This document shows, piece after piece, positions 9,860-19,444 of a DNA stretch of 64,000 bases. The stretch comes from Streptomyces rapamycinicus NRRL 5491 (GTDB lineage Bacteria; Actinomycetota; Actinomycetes; Streptomycetales; Streptomycetaceae): NCBI RefSeq assembly GCF_024298965.1, contig NZ_CP085193.1, positions 9,114,001 through 9,178,000 of the forward strand, read 5' to 3'. Numbering within the stretch: position 1 is the stretch's first letter; each line of letters starts with the position of its first letter. The position numbers and the translations under genes are program-made. Below the pieces are notes generated by a model, which saw only the letters and a program-made list of their open reading frames with translations, ran no database searches and was not told the DNA's origin.

Positions 9860-10789
9860 TTACGCCGAGAGTTCCCGTACGTAGCGCCACTCCGTGGCCG
9901 CCGGTTCGTAGCCGAACCACTTGTTGACCGCCAGCATCGGACCGTTGTCGCCGTCGTTGCCGGTGAACGCCTCCCGGCAGCCCGCCGACCGGGCGCGGTG
10001 CAGCGCGTCGTTCTTGGCCAGCTTGGCCAGACCGCGGCCGCGGAAGGCGCGGCGGGTGCCCGTCATACCGGACCAGTAGCGGCCCCGGCCGTCCGTGTGG
10101 GCCACGCTGTAGGCGGCCACCGCGCCGTCCACCACCGCCACCGACGTCAGCTCGCGGTCCAGCGCGGGATGTTCCCAGGTCAGGGCCAGCCACTCGGTGT
10201 ACGGCGGCGCGGTCGTGGCCACGTCGCCCGGCTCGTCCACCGTGCACTCCGCGTCCGCCTCGTACAGCGGACGCGGATCGTCCGCGAAGTCCGCCGCCGT
10301 GCGCAGCTCCACCCCGTCCGGGAGGCCGCCCGCGCTCAGCGGCGGCAGCGCCGCCGCCGTCAGGTCCAGCCGCTGGACGCGGGAGCAGCGGCCGCGCCGA
10401 TAGCCGCGCCGTTCGGCGAAGGTGACGGCGGACACCTCGTCCAGCGTCCAGGCGAAGATCTTCGCCGTGCCCAGCCCGGACAGATACTCCTCCGCCGCGG
10501 TCACCAGCGCCGAACCCGCGCCCCGCCCACGCGCCCCCGCGATCACCGTCGTATTGGCGAAGGCCAGCCCCGGCGCGTCGCTGTCGTGGCAGACGCCCAT
10601 CTCGCTCGAGCCCACCACCTGCCCGTCCGCCTCGGCGACCAGCAGCCGGTGGTGCTGTTCGACGGGCGCGCTCTCCGACTCCCAGACCACCGTCCGGGGT
10701 GTGGTCACCAGATAGGGGAAGGCGGAGCTCCGCGCCGCCGCCACGGCCTCCGCGTCGGTGGCCCGGAATTCCCGCACAGTCATGGTCAT
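9860..10789 (-). CDS. Tandem GNAT N-acetyltransferase
   Basis: 309 residues made of two GNAT repeats. The first has the acetyl-CoA loop GARGRGAGSALV (about 87-98); the second has AFRGRGLAKLAK followed by GNDGDNGPMLAVNKWFGYEP, characteristic of the C-terminal half of two-domain GNATs. It transfers an acyl group from acyl-CoA to an unknown amine or antibiotic-like substrate in the cytoplasm. It starts MTMTVREF, so either of two ATGs (10789 or 10783) could be used. It diverges from the GntR gene. Confidence 0.85.
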   Translation of the reverse strand: MTMTVREFRATDAEAVAAARSSAFPYLVTTPRTVVWESESAPVEQHHRLLVAEADGQVVGSSEMGVCHDSDAPGLAFANTTVIAGARGRGAGSALVTAAEEYLSGLGTAKIFAWTLDEVSAVTFAERRGYRRGRCSRVQRLDLTAAALPPLSAGGLPDGVELRTAADFADDPRPLYEADAECTVDEPGDVATTAPPYTEWLALTWEHPALDRELTSVAVVDGAVAAYSVAHTDGRGRYWSGMTGTRRAFRGRGLAKLAKNDALHRARSAGCREAFTGNDGDNGPMLAVNKWFGYEPAATEWRYVRELSA

Positions 10790-10939
10790 GGTTGCGCAGA
10801 TTACGGCCTGTCAGCCCGGCCCGCCCCCCAATTTGCGCAGCTCGTGGGCTAGATCACCGGGACCATGCGGTTCCCCTCGACCTGGCACACAATGGGTGCC
10901 ACAAACACCGTCCCGCACCCCCGCCCCAGGAGCCCCAAC

Positions 10940-11320
10940 GTGGCCTTGCAGATCACCGTCGACCAGGACGCGGCGACCGCCCCCTTCGAGCAGATCCGCG
11001 CGCGGATCGCCGAGCTGGCCCACTCCGGCGCGCTTCCCGTGGGCTACAAGCTGCCCACCGTACGCGGCCTCGCCGAGGAGCTGGGGCTGGCCGCGAACAC
11101 CGTCGCCAAGGCGTACCGGGCCCTGGAGTCGGACGGTGTGATCGAGACCCGCGGCCGCCACGGCACCTTCATCGCGGCGGCGGGCGACGCGACCCTGCGC
11201 CGGGCCGCCGAGGCCGCCCAGACCTACGCCCAGCGGGCGCGGCGGCTGGGCCTGGACCGCGCGGCCGCCCTCGCCACCGTCGAGGACGCGCTGCGCGCGG
11301 TATACGGCGACGCCGAGTGA
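10940..11320 (+). CDS. Small GntR-family regulator, YtrA subfamily
   Basis: 126 residues from GTG 10940, which has AGGAG seven bases upstream (10928-10932). A winged helix-turn-helix fills residues 10-75 (FEQIRARIAELAHSGALPVGYKLPTVRGLAEELGLAANTVAKAYRALE), with only a short helical tail afterwards, the size typical of the YtrA subgroup that represses ABC transporter genes. No transporter is adjacent. An in-frame upstream ATG would add residues with no family similarity. Confidence 0.88.
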   Translation: MALQITVDQDAATAPFEQIRARIAELAHSGALPVGYKLPTVRGLAEELGLAANTVAKAYRALESDGVIETRGRHGTFIAAAGDATLRRAAEAAQTYAQRARRLGLDRAAALATVEDALRAVYGDAE

Positions 11321-11369
11321 CCCGGCCGGGGTGGCTCAGGCAGTGCCCCCGCCTGACATGCTGTCCCCC

Positions 11370-12182
11370 ATGACCAGCGCGCTGCCCAACCCCATGACCG
11401 GCCGTACGACCAGCCGCAAAGCCCTCGTCCGGCGCCCCAGCCCCCGCCTCGCCGACGGGCTCGTCACCCATATCGACCGCACCCCGGTCGACCCCGCGCT
11501 GGCCCTGCGGCAGTGGGAGGTCTACGTCGTGGCGCTGCGCGCGCACGGGTGGGAGACGGTCGAGCTGCCCGCGCTGGACGACTGCCCGGACGGGGTGTTC
11601 GTCGAGGACACCATGGTCGTCCACCGCAACGTCGCGGTGATGGGCCGCCCCGGCGCCGAGTCCCGCAGGCCCGAGACCGCGACCGCCGAGGAGGCCGTGA
11701 CCGGCCTCGGCTGCTCGCTGAACCGGATCCGCGAGCCGGGGACGCTGGAGGGCGGGGACGTCCTGAAGATCGGCGACACCCTCTACGTGGGACGCGGCGG
11801 ACGCACCAGCGGCGACGGCATCCGCCAGCTGCGCGCCGCGCTGGAGCCGCTGGGCGCGCGAGTGGTGGCCGTACCGGTCAGCAAGGTGCTCCACCTGAAG
11901 TCGGCGGTCACCGCGCTGCCGGACGGCACCGTCATCGGCTATCCGCCGCTGGTGGACGACCCGGCCGCGTTCCCCCGCTTCCTCCCCGTCCCCGAGGAGT
12001 CCGGCGCCCATGTGGTGCTGCTCGGCGGCGGCAAGCTGCTGATGGCGGCGAGCGCGCCGCGCAGCGCCGAGCTGTTCGCCGACCTCGGCTATGAGCCGGT
12101 GCCGGTGGACATCAGCGAGTTCGAGAAGATGGAGGGCTGTGTGACCTGCCTGTCCGTACGGCTGCGGGGGCTGTACGGCTGA
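11370..12182 (+). CDS. Dimethylarginine dimethylaminohydrolase (DDAH)
   Basis: 270 residues of the amidinotransferase fold. It hydrolyses N-omega-methylated arginines to citrulline and methylamines, or acts on a related guanidino compound. Catalytic elements are visible: PGTLEGGDVL (Glu/Asp), VLHLKSAV (His) and the C-terminal GCVTCLSVR, with Cys260 the likely nucleophile. Start ATG 11370 (MTSALPN) was preferred over the ATG at 11358. It lies 49 bp downstream of the GntR gene and may be co-transcribed with it. Confidence 0.88.
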   Translation: MTSALPNPMTGRTTSRKALVRRPSPRLADGLVTHIDRTPVDPALALRQWEVYVVALRAHGWETVELPALDDCPDGVFVEDTMVVHRNVAVMGRPGAESRRPETATAEEAVTGLGCSLNRIREPGTLEGGDVLKIGDTLYVGRGGRTSGDGIRQLRAALEPLGARVVAVPVSKVLHLKSAVTALPDGTVIGYPPLVDDPAAFPRFLPVPEESGAHVVLLGGGKLLMAASAPRSAELFADLGYEPVPVDISEFEKMEGCVTCLSVRLRGLYG

Positions 12183-12196
12183 GCCGGGCCCCCGGT

Positions 12197-12215
12197 GGGC
12201 GTCTCACGGACGCCC
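12197..12215. terminator. Hairpin between convergent DDAH and AAA ATPase genes
   Basis: GGGCGTC-TCACG-GACGCCC forms a 7-bp stem with a 5-base loop in the 76-bp gap between two convergent genes. Confidence 0.55.
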
Positions 12216-12258
12216 CCGGTGGGCCCTCGGTGGGCGGCTCGGAGGCACAGCCGGCGGC

Positions 12259-13368
<1,110 letters not shown>

Positions 13369-13371
<3 letters not shown>

Positions 13372-13383
13372 GGTCTGCCTCCT
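13369..13383 (-). promoter_or_regulatory. Consensus ribosome binding site that points to a CTG start
   Basis: On the minus strand AGGAGG (13383-13378), a 6-base spacer and CTG (13371-13369) are in frame with the ATPase. No ATG, GTG or TTG occurs between this site and codon 31. Confidence 0.7.
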
Positions 13384-13571
13384 GAGAACGGGGGGCCTGG
13401 TGCGTCGGTCAGCGCACCCGCCCCCATGATCCAGGACGGAGGGCGAGGGCGCACCAAGGTTTGTCGCCGTTTACCGAGCTGTTCCACGGAAGCCCACCGG
13501 AATGGGGGCGTTCACGGATGCTCTCACCCGTTGTGGGGCGCTAAGGGCCCCAGGGAAGGGAACGGGACGGG

Positions 13572-13807
13572 TTGGCCAGGTTATGGCAGAAGAGGCGCCG
13601 GCGGACCGGTGCGTTGCTCGGCGTCGGCATGGCCACGCTGGCGCTGCTGGTGACGAGTTCCCGCCCGGCACCGCCTTCCGCTCCGTGCAGATCGCCGCCG
13701 ACGACCGGCCCGATGTCCAGGTCCTCGCCGACGATGACGCGGCGCTGGTCGTGCACACCCTCGACCGGCCGATCAAGGCGAAGATCGACGGCCGGTCGTT
13801 CGGGATG
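13572..13807 (+). pseudogene. Frameshifted 5' remnant of a membrane or exported protein gene
   Basis: One frame reads LARLWQKRRRRTGALLGVG and a hydrophobic segment, as in an N-terminal membrane anchor. Coding character then moves to another frame, reading PGTAFRSVQIAADDRPDVQV and on to DRPIKAKIDGRSFG, and ends abruptly at about 13805. A one-base frameshift plus a 3' truncation explains the pattern. A TTA leucine codon occurs near the start. The original function is not recognised. Confidence 0.45.
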
Positions 13808-14470
13808 GCCGCACCAGCGACGCCACCACCACGATCAGCAGCGGCACCGCGAACCAGAACGAGCCCTGCAGCCAGTGCAGCCGCCGTACGCTCGACCGCA
13901 CCGCCACCCGCACCACCCCGCGCGCCGCCAGCAGCAGCGTCAGCGCCACCGCCGCCAGCGCCCCCACCACCGACCACGGCGTCCAGGCGACCAGCGGACC
14001 GGTCGGCCCCGGCGCGGGCTCCGGCACGGGCCCGCGCGGCTGCCGCTTCAGCTCGTACAGCGCCGCGTCCCCGTTCGCGAACACCCGGCGCAACTCGGCG
14101 CGCTGGTCCAGGGAGCGCCGCAGCCGCTCCTGCCAGTGGTCGGCACAGCCGGAGTCGAGGGTGAGACAGGTGGACTGGCCGCGGCCCACCATCAGATACG
14201 AGTGCGGCCCGGCCGTGCGCAGCGCCGTGACCAGGCTGCCGACCAGCACCGGATCGCGCGGCGCCAGGGTGGGCTCGTAGCGGACCCGCTCCATGTCGCG
14301 GGCGCCCCACGGCATCGCGGGGGTGACGTTGTTGATGGGGTCGTCGCTCATCCACAGCACCCGTACGGTCGGCTTGTCATGGGCGTAGACGTACTCCATC
14401 GCCGCCACCTCGCCCGGCCGCACCCGCTCGAACGTCTCATTGCCCCAGCGCGCCACCAGGAATCACGGCC
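13773..14470 (-). pseudogene. C-terminal remnant of a large membrane protein gene
   Basis: The frame opens only just after an in-frame TGA and reads FLVARWGNETFERVRPGEVA, then a globular segment with YVYAHDKPTVRVLWMSDDP and two C-terminal hydrophobic helices (WSVVGALAAVALTLLLAARG and FWFAVPLLIVVVASLV). It has no plausible start and looks like the last roughly 220 residues of a longer integral membrane protein. Its 3' end collides with the truncated plus-strand remnant at about 13805. Confidence 0.5.
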
Positions 14471-14911
14471 CTCGCTCCCCGCGCGCGACTCCCCTTCGAC
14501 GGCGACGCGCCCCTTCGGCGCACTCGCCGGCCGCCGCGCGAGTCGGGTGAGCAGCGTCGGCACCAGGATCAGCAGGCTCACGGCCCCCACCGCCGCCACC
14601 CCGCCGCGCGCCGACCACATCCGCAGCGCCAGCATCGCCTCCGCCACCAGCAGATCCAGCGCGAGCGTGTCCGGCACCGCCAGCACCGGGCGGGCCAGCG
14701 CGTCCAGCCCGCGCAGCGCGCTGCCTATGGCCAGCGCGGGCGCCGCGAGCAGGAAGAACAGTGTGAACGGCGCCCGCAGCGGTGAGTGGACGTCGGCCAG
14801 CGCGAGTGCCGCGCCGAGGCCCGCGCCGAGGCCCGCGATGCCCACCGCGGCGCCCACGATCACCGGCAGTGAAGCCCGATCCGCCGGTCTGTTGTCAGTG
14901 ATGGTACGCAT
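14456..14911 (-). pseudogene. Small membrane protein gene running into a deletion scar
   Basis: ATG 14911 starts MRTITDNRPADRASLPVIVG followed by about four hydrophobic segments and a basic tail (RRPASAPKGRVAVEGES). No stop occurs in its own frame at the expected end; reading instead runs out of frame across the next remnant. The N-terminal 150 residues look intact, so a shortened protein could still be made. The likely cause is a deletion that fused this gene to the C-terminus of its downstream neighbour. Confidence 0.5.
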
Positions 14912-15102
14912 TGGCGACTTTGCCCCCCGAAGCGCCGGATGCCGGGCTTCAATGTCGCGCAGTCGACGGATGCCGTCAAGACGGAGAAAGCGTGCGAACG
15001 CGTCATGGACGGGCGGTCGGTTGAGCCCTCATCAGCGCTGGTCGCGCCGTATGCGCCGGTCGCGCGCCGGGGGTGTTCGGGTGGGGTGTTCGGGCGCCGC
15101 GC

Positions 15103-15140
15103 GGTGACTCATCCGGGGTGTCGTGTGGTGACTCATCCGG
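15103..15140. repeat. 14-bp direct repeat, 24-bp period
   Basis: GGTGACTCATCCGG occurs at 15103-15116 and 15127-15140. The start-to-start distance is 24 bp, a little over two helical turns. It could be a tandem activator site or a simple duplication. Confidence 0.6.
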
Positions 15141-15223
15141 ATTCCATCCGACCTATAGACGTATCAGCCGCGTATCGAAAGATTTTTGCCAACTACCCGC
15201 ATAGATCGGCCGGTTGCGCGGGA

Positions 15224-15239
15224 TGACATATCCATGTCA
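15224..15239. promoter_or_regulatory. Palindromic operator candidate upstream of the lipase gene
   Basis: TGACAT-ATCC-ATGTCA is a perfect inverted repeat with 6-bp arms, 113 bp before the lipase start codon. The binding protein is unknown. Confidence 0.45.
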
Positions 15240-15351
15240 CACCATTGCAATCGATCCCCGCGGTGTGACTGACGGTTTCGAACGCGATTGCCCATTTTTC
15301 GGGCTATCGCGCCTCACATCGGCACAGCAGTGATCCTGCTAGGGAGATCGA

Positions 15352-16158
15352 ATGAAACTGTCCAGACTCACGGCGACGATGGGTGCGTTCGTCGTCGGTG
15401 CCGTCCTCGCCCTCACCGGGGCCGGCTCCGCCCAGGCCACCGAGAACAGCGCGGGCCCCGCCTATGTGGCGCTGGGCGACTCCTACTCATCCGGCGTCGG
15501 CGCGGGCAGCTACGACGGCGCCAGCGGCAACTGCAAGCGCAGCACCAAGGCGTACCCCGCGCTCTGGGCCGCCTCGCACGCCCCCTCGAGCTTCAACTTC
15601 ACCGCCTGCTCCGGCGCCAAGACGGGCGACGTGCTGAACAACCAGCTCGGCCCGCTGAACTCCGGCACCGGCCTCGTCTCCATCTCCATCGGCGGAAATG
15701 ACGCGGGCTTCGCCGACATCATGATGACCTGCGTGCTGCAGTCCGAGTCCACCTGCATCAACGCGGTCAACAGCGCCAAGAACTTCGTCCAGAACACCCT
15801 GCCCGGCAAGCTGGACCAGGTTTACAACGCCATCAGCGCCAAGGCCCCCTCCGCACATGTCGTCGTCCTCGGCTACCCGCGGTTCTACAAGCTCAGCGGC
15901 TCCTGCGTCGTGGGCCTCAGCGAGGCCGAGCGCGCCGCGATCAACGGCGGCGCCGATGTCCTCAACTCCGTCACCGCCAAGCGCGCCGCCGACCACGGGT
16001 TCAGCTTCGGCGACGTCACCGCGACCTTCACCGGGCATGAGATCTGCTCCGGCAGCGCCTGGCTGAACAGCGTCACCATCCCCATCGACGAGTCCTACCA
16101 CCCCACCGCCGCCGGTCAGTCCGGTGGCTACCTGCCGGTCTTCAGCTCAGCCGCCTGA
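15352..16158 (+). CDS. Secreted SGNH-hydrolase family lipase/esterase
   Basis: 268 residues. A Sec signal peptide (about 1-29, ending AGSAQA) precedes the SGNH blocks: GDSYSSG (nucleophile Ser, block I), SISIGGNDAGF (block III) and ESYHPTAAGQSGGY with the catalytic His near the C-terminus. It closely resembles extracellular lipases of Streptomyces such as those from S. rimosus and S. coelicolor, which hydrolyse acyl esters and phospholipids. Six cysteines suggest three disulfides, in keeping with export. AGGGAG lies a few bases before ATG 15352. Confidence 0.93.
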   Translation: MKLSRLTATMGAFVVGAVLALTGAGSAQATENSAGPAYVALGDSYSSGVGAGSYDGASGNCKRSTKAYPALWAASHAPSSFNFTACSGAKTGDVLNNQLGPLNSGTGLVSISIGGNDAGFADIMMTCVLQSESTCINAVNSAKNFVQNTLPGKLDQVYNAISAKAPSAHVVVLGYPRFYKLSGSCVVGLSEAERAAINGGADVLNSVTAKRAADHGFSFGDVTATFTGHEICSGSAWLNSVTIPIDESYHPTAAGQSGGYLPVFSSAA

Positions 16159-16220
16159 CCCGCGCCCGCCACCACTCGCAGGGGAGGAGGTCCCGCCCGC
16201 CGGGGCCTCCTCGCGGGTCC

Positions 16221-16247
16221 GGCGCATCCGGCGCATCCGGCGCATCC
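16221..16247. repeat. Three tandem 9-bp units
   Basis: GGCGCATCC is repeated three times directly after the lipase gene, at the edge of the GC-rich intergenic repeat. Confidence 0.75.
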
Positions 16248-16280
16248 GGCGGGCCACGCGGCGGAGCCGCATAGCGATAC

Positions 16281-16620
16281 TTTCCCCTCCCCGCCCCTTC
16301 CCGCTACCAAGGGCTTCGCCCCTGGACCCCGGGGTTCAGGGGCGGAGCCCTGGTCCGGGGGTGTGGGGCGGAGTCCAGATCCGGGGTCTGGGGCGGTGCT
16401 CCGAGCTGGGGTGTGGGGTGGAGCTCCGGTCCGGGGTCTGCGGGGTCTGGGGCGGAGCCCTAAACCGGGTGTGGGGCGGAGTCCCGGAACGGGGTCTGGG
16501 GCGGAGCCCCGAAACGGGGGCTGGAGTCCCGGAACGGGGGCTGGGGCGGAGTCCCAGTTGAGGGAAGGGGCGGGTGGGGGAAAGCAGCCCGCCGCAGGCG
16601 TCACGGTCCGTCGGACACCC
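16281..16620. repeat. Dispersed Streptomyces intergenic repeat, copy A
   Basis: Between convergent lipase and kinase genes. Its left arm TTTCCCCTCCCCGCCCCTTC is mirrored by GGGAAGGGGCGGGTGGGGG on the right. The middle is a degenerate series of GGGGCGGAGTCCC-like units. The right border, GCCGCAGGCG to CGGACACCCC, abuts the kinase stop codon. Related copies lie at 24407, 35407, 40750 and (partly) 63543. It can fold strongly and may act as a bidirectional terminator. Confidence 0.75.
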
Positions 16621-17715
16621 CTAGCCGCCGTTGTTCAGCAGCGCCCAAGCCAACCCGCCCAGCGACAGGACGGCCAGCAACACCCCGGCCACCAAGGCCG
16701 CCACCGCGGCCCGCTGCCGCCGGGGCGGCGGTGGCTCATCGGCGAGCCCCGCCGGACCATCCGGGACGAGGGGATACGCGGGCGTCGCACCGGGCTCCGG
16801 TAACCGGCCCAGCGGCTCCGTCTCCGCCATGGCGGCAGGCCCGAAGGCGTTCGAGGACGACACCGAGCCGCCCGCCGGTGTGCCTCCCGCGGCCACCAGC
16901 CGCAGCAGCCGCTCCGCCGCCGCCGCCGGAAGCCGCCGCCGCGGATCCTTGTCCAGCAGCCCCTCCAGTACGGAGGTGAGCGGCCCGGCCCGGCGCGGCT
17001 CGGGCAGCGACTCGTCCACCACGGCGCGCAGTGTGCTCAGCGGCGTGTCCTGGCGGAACGGCGAGACCCCCTCCACCGCCGCGTACAGCAGCACGCCCAG
17101 CGACCACAGATCCGCCTCCGGGCCCGGCGACCGCCCCAGGGCGCGCTCCGGGGCGAGGAACTCCGGGGAGCCCACGAGCTCCCCGGTCAGCGTCAGCGCC
17201 GCATCGCCCTCCACCACCGCTATCCCGAAGTCGGTGAGCACCACCCGGCCGTCGTTGGCCATCAGCACATTGCCCGGCTTCACGTCCCGGTGCAGCACGC
17301 CCACCGCATGCGCGGCGCGCAGCGCGGCCAGCACCTCGGCGCCGACGCGCGCGGCCCGCGCGGGCGGCAGCGGCCCCTCGGCGTCGAGCACATCGGCCAG
17401 CGACAGGCCGCGCACCAACTCCATCACGATCCACGGGCGGCCCTCCATGGCCACGTCGTAGACGGTGACCACATTGCGGTGCGTGACCCGCGCCGCCGCC
17501 CGGCCCTCGCGCTCCATCCGCGCGTACAGCCGGTCGATGTCGCGGTCCCCGAGCCCGGCGGGGGCGCGCACTTCCTTGATGGCGACCTCGCGGCCCAGCG
17601 CCTCGTCGTACGCGCGCCACACCACGCCCATGCCGCCCCGGCCCAACTCGCCCAGCAGGCGGTAACGGCCGCCGCCCACCCGCTCGCCCTGCCGCCCCGA
17701 ACCCTCTTCGCTCAT
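16621..17715 (-). CDS. Membrane-anchored Ser/Thr protein kinase (PknB-like, no sensor domain)
   Basis: 364 residues. The Hanks-type kinase domain (about 15-275) has the Gly loop GELGRGGMG, Lys47 in VAIKEV, HRDVKPGN (Asp144), DFG (Asp162) and SPEFLAPERA, so it should be active. A proline-rich linker leads to a single transmembrane helix (about 337-359) with only a few residues after it, so there is no extracellular sensor. ATG 17715 follows a GGGAGGGG site. Codon 305 is TTA, suggesting that full-length translation depends on bldA tRNA. Substrates are unknown. Confidence 0.92.
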   Translation of the reverse strand: MSEEGSGRQGERVGGGRYRLLGELGRGGMGVVWRAYDEALGREVAIKEVRAPAGLGDRDIDRLYARMEREGRAAARVTHRNVVTVYDVAMEGRPWIVMELVRGLSLADVLDAEGPLPPARAARVGAEVLAALRAAHAVGVLHRDVKPGNVLMANDGRVVLTDFGIAVVEGDAALTLTGELVGSPEFLAPERALGRSPGPEADLWSLGVLLYAAVEGVSPFRQDTPLSTLRAVVDESLPEPRRAGPLTSVLEGLLDKDPRRRLPAAAAERLLRLVAAGGTPAGGSVSSSNAFGPAAMAETEPLGRLPEPGATPAYPLVPDGPAGLADEPPPPRRQRAAVAALVAGVLLAVLSLGGLAWALLNNGG

Positions 17716-17761
17716 GGCCGAGCCCCTCCCCCTCAACCGAGCAATTCGGGCTGAATGTACC

Positions 17762-19444
17762 TCAACCGAGCGTGGTTGCCGCCCCCCTCAGCACCAATCC
17801 GCACCCCAACGCGAGGACGATGGCGGCGGTCCCGACGGGCGAGGCGCGGCGCACCGCCCCCAGGAGCCGGTCGATCCGGCCCCCGGACCCCTTGCGCGCC
17901 GCCAGCCGCTCCGTGGCCCGCACGCCCAGGCGCACCGCGGTGAACCCGGCCAGCGTGAGCGTCAGCGCCAGCCCGAGCCCGTACGCCACCACCAGGACGA
18001 AGCCGAACCACGCCTGGCCCAGCGCGGACGCGCCGACGAGCACGATGACGGCGGAGGGGCTGGGCACCATGCCCCCGGCGAACCCGAGCAGCAGCGTGCC
18101 GCGCAGGGTGGGACGCACCTCGTGGGTGTGGGTGTGACCGTCGCCGTGGTCATGGGTGTGCGTATGGCCGTGGCCGTGGCCGTGCTCCTGGTCGTGTGTA
18201 TGCGCGTGGCCGTGGCCGTGATCGTGGCTGTGGGCGCGCGTATGCCGATGGCGGCGCAGTGCCTTGCGGAGCAGCCCCGCCCCGGCCACCGCCACCAGCA
18301 CACCGCTCGCGATGCCCAGCCATGAGATCACCGAGGGGACGGCCGCCGAACCCGCCGTGACCAGCAGCCCCAGCGCGAACACCCCCAAGGTGTGGGTGAC
18401 CGTCACCGACGCGCCCAGCGCCAGTACGTCGCGCAGCGCGCTGCGCCCGCCCGCCGCGGCGGCCGCCGCCATCATCGTCTTGCCGTGGCCGGGGGCCAGG
18501 GCGTGCATCGCGCCCAGCAGGACGGCCGTGGCGAAGGCCGTAAGGGCGAAGCCGAAGGTGATGTCATGGCGCGCCACCATCGAGGTGAGCGCCTGCGTCC
18601 ACCGGTCCACACCGCGCGGCAGCACCGAAGAGCCCACCGCCTCGTCCCGGTCGGACTCGGCCGCGTTCGCCAGCGCGGGGCCGCCCGCCTCGACCTTGAG
18701 CGCGGCCGACCGCTGGTCGAGCGGCGAGGACAGCTGCCCCGCCGGATAGCGGACCAGCCGGTGGGAGGCGGAGGTCTTGGGGACGTTGGTGTTGGTGAGC
18801 GTCATACGGTCGCCCTGTGCCGTCACCTCCCGCCAGCCGGGGCCCGTACCGATGTCACGCGGGCGGTACGCGACCGTCGCCCGTTCGCCGTCGCCCAGCG
18901 CGGCCGTGAGGCGGCACTCCACCCGCAGTGTCGGCAGCCCGGCCTGTCCGGGGCGCTGACGGGCCTGCGCGCGCCCGGCGCGTACGGGCACCTCGCGCCC
19001 GTCGACCGTCAGCCGCCCCCCCTCCGCCGCGCCGGCGCACCGGCGCGCCGCCCACGCGCCCAACTCCCGCCCGGACAGCGCGTCGTCGCCGTCGCGGTCG
19101 ATCTCCGGCTTCGCCTGGGCGGCGGGGATCTCGGCGAGGTCCTCGACATGGTCGACCCGCAGCGTCCCGGGGGTGACCACGAGCCCGTCGTAACGGTTGA
19201 CGGTGAAGTTCCCGAGCGGATGCGCCTCGGCACTCCCCGCAGGCAACACCACCATCGCCACGGCCCCCAGCAGCACCCCAACGGCCGCCGCCCGCCACCG
19301 GGCGCGCCACCCGGGGCTCCGGGTCTCATCGGCACCACTTCGGCGGCGTTGCCCAACGCCGACACGGCTTCGGCGGCGCAGCCCTGGCCGGGGGGCCCGG
19401 GGCTGGTCCTCGGTTCGGGGAGGGGCGGGGTGGGGGAGTGTCAT
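17762..19444 (-). CDS. NicO/RcnA-family nickel-cobalt transporter with His-rich loop
   Basis: 560 residues. A basic N-terminus and a signal-like helix (ending PAGSAEAHPLG) lead to an extracytoplasmic domain of about 250 residues containing EIDRDGDDALSGRE, a calcium-hand-like stretch. Six or seven membrane helices follow, with HALAPGHGKT, the metal-site signature of the NicO family. A loop between helices has about 25 His residues in HDHGHGHAH-type repeats, as in metal-binding regions. It likely moves Ni or Co across the membrane. ATG 19444 overlaps the TGA of the TPR gene (ATGA), so the two are translationally coupled. Confidence 0.88.
   Translation of the reverse strand: MTLPHPAPPRTEDQPRAPRPGLRRRSRVGVGQRRRSGADETRSPGWRARWRAAAVGVLLGAVAMVVLPAGSAEAHPLGNFTVNRYDGLVVTPGTLRVDHVEDLAEIPAAQAKPEIDRDGDDALSGRELGAWAARRCAGAAEGGRLTVDGREVPVRAGRAQARQRPGQAGLPTLRVECRLTAALGDGERATVAYRPRDIGTGPGWREVTAQGDRMTLTNTNVPKTSASHRLVRYPAGQLSSPLDQRSAALKVEAGGPALANAAESDRDEAVGSSVLPRGVDRWTQALTSMVARHDITFGFALTAFATAVLLGAMHALAPGHGKTMMAAAAAAGGRSALRDVLALGASVTVTHTLGVFALGLLVTAGSAAVPSVISWLGIASGVLVAVAGAGLLRKALRRHRHTRAHSHDHGHGHAHTHDQEHGHGHGHTHTHDHGDGHTHTHEVRPTLRGTLLLGFAGGMVPSPSAVIVLVGASALGQAWFGFVLVVAYGLGLALTLTLAGFTAVRLGVRATERLAARKGSGGRIDRLLGAVRRASPVGTAAIVLALGCGLVLRGAATTLG

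Larger units (their letters stand above)
14912..15351. other. 440-bp intergenic region upstream of the lipase gene
   Basis: No convincing gene is present. The region holds a 14-bp direct repeat (15103-15140), a TGACAT-ATCC-ATGTCA palindrome (15224-15239) and an AT-richer stretch that probably contains the lipase promoter. Confidence 0.6.
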
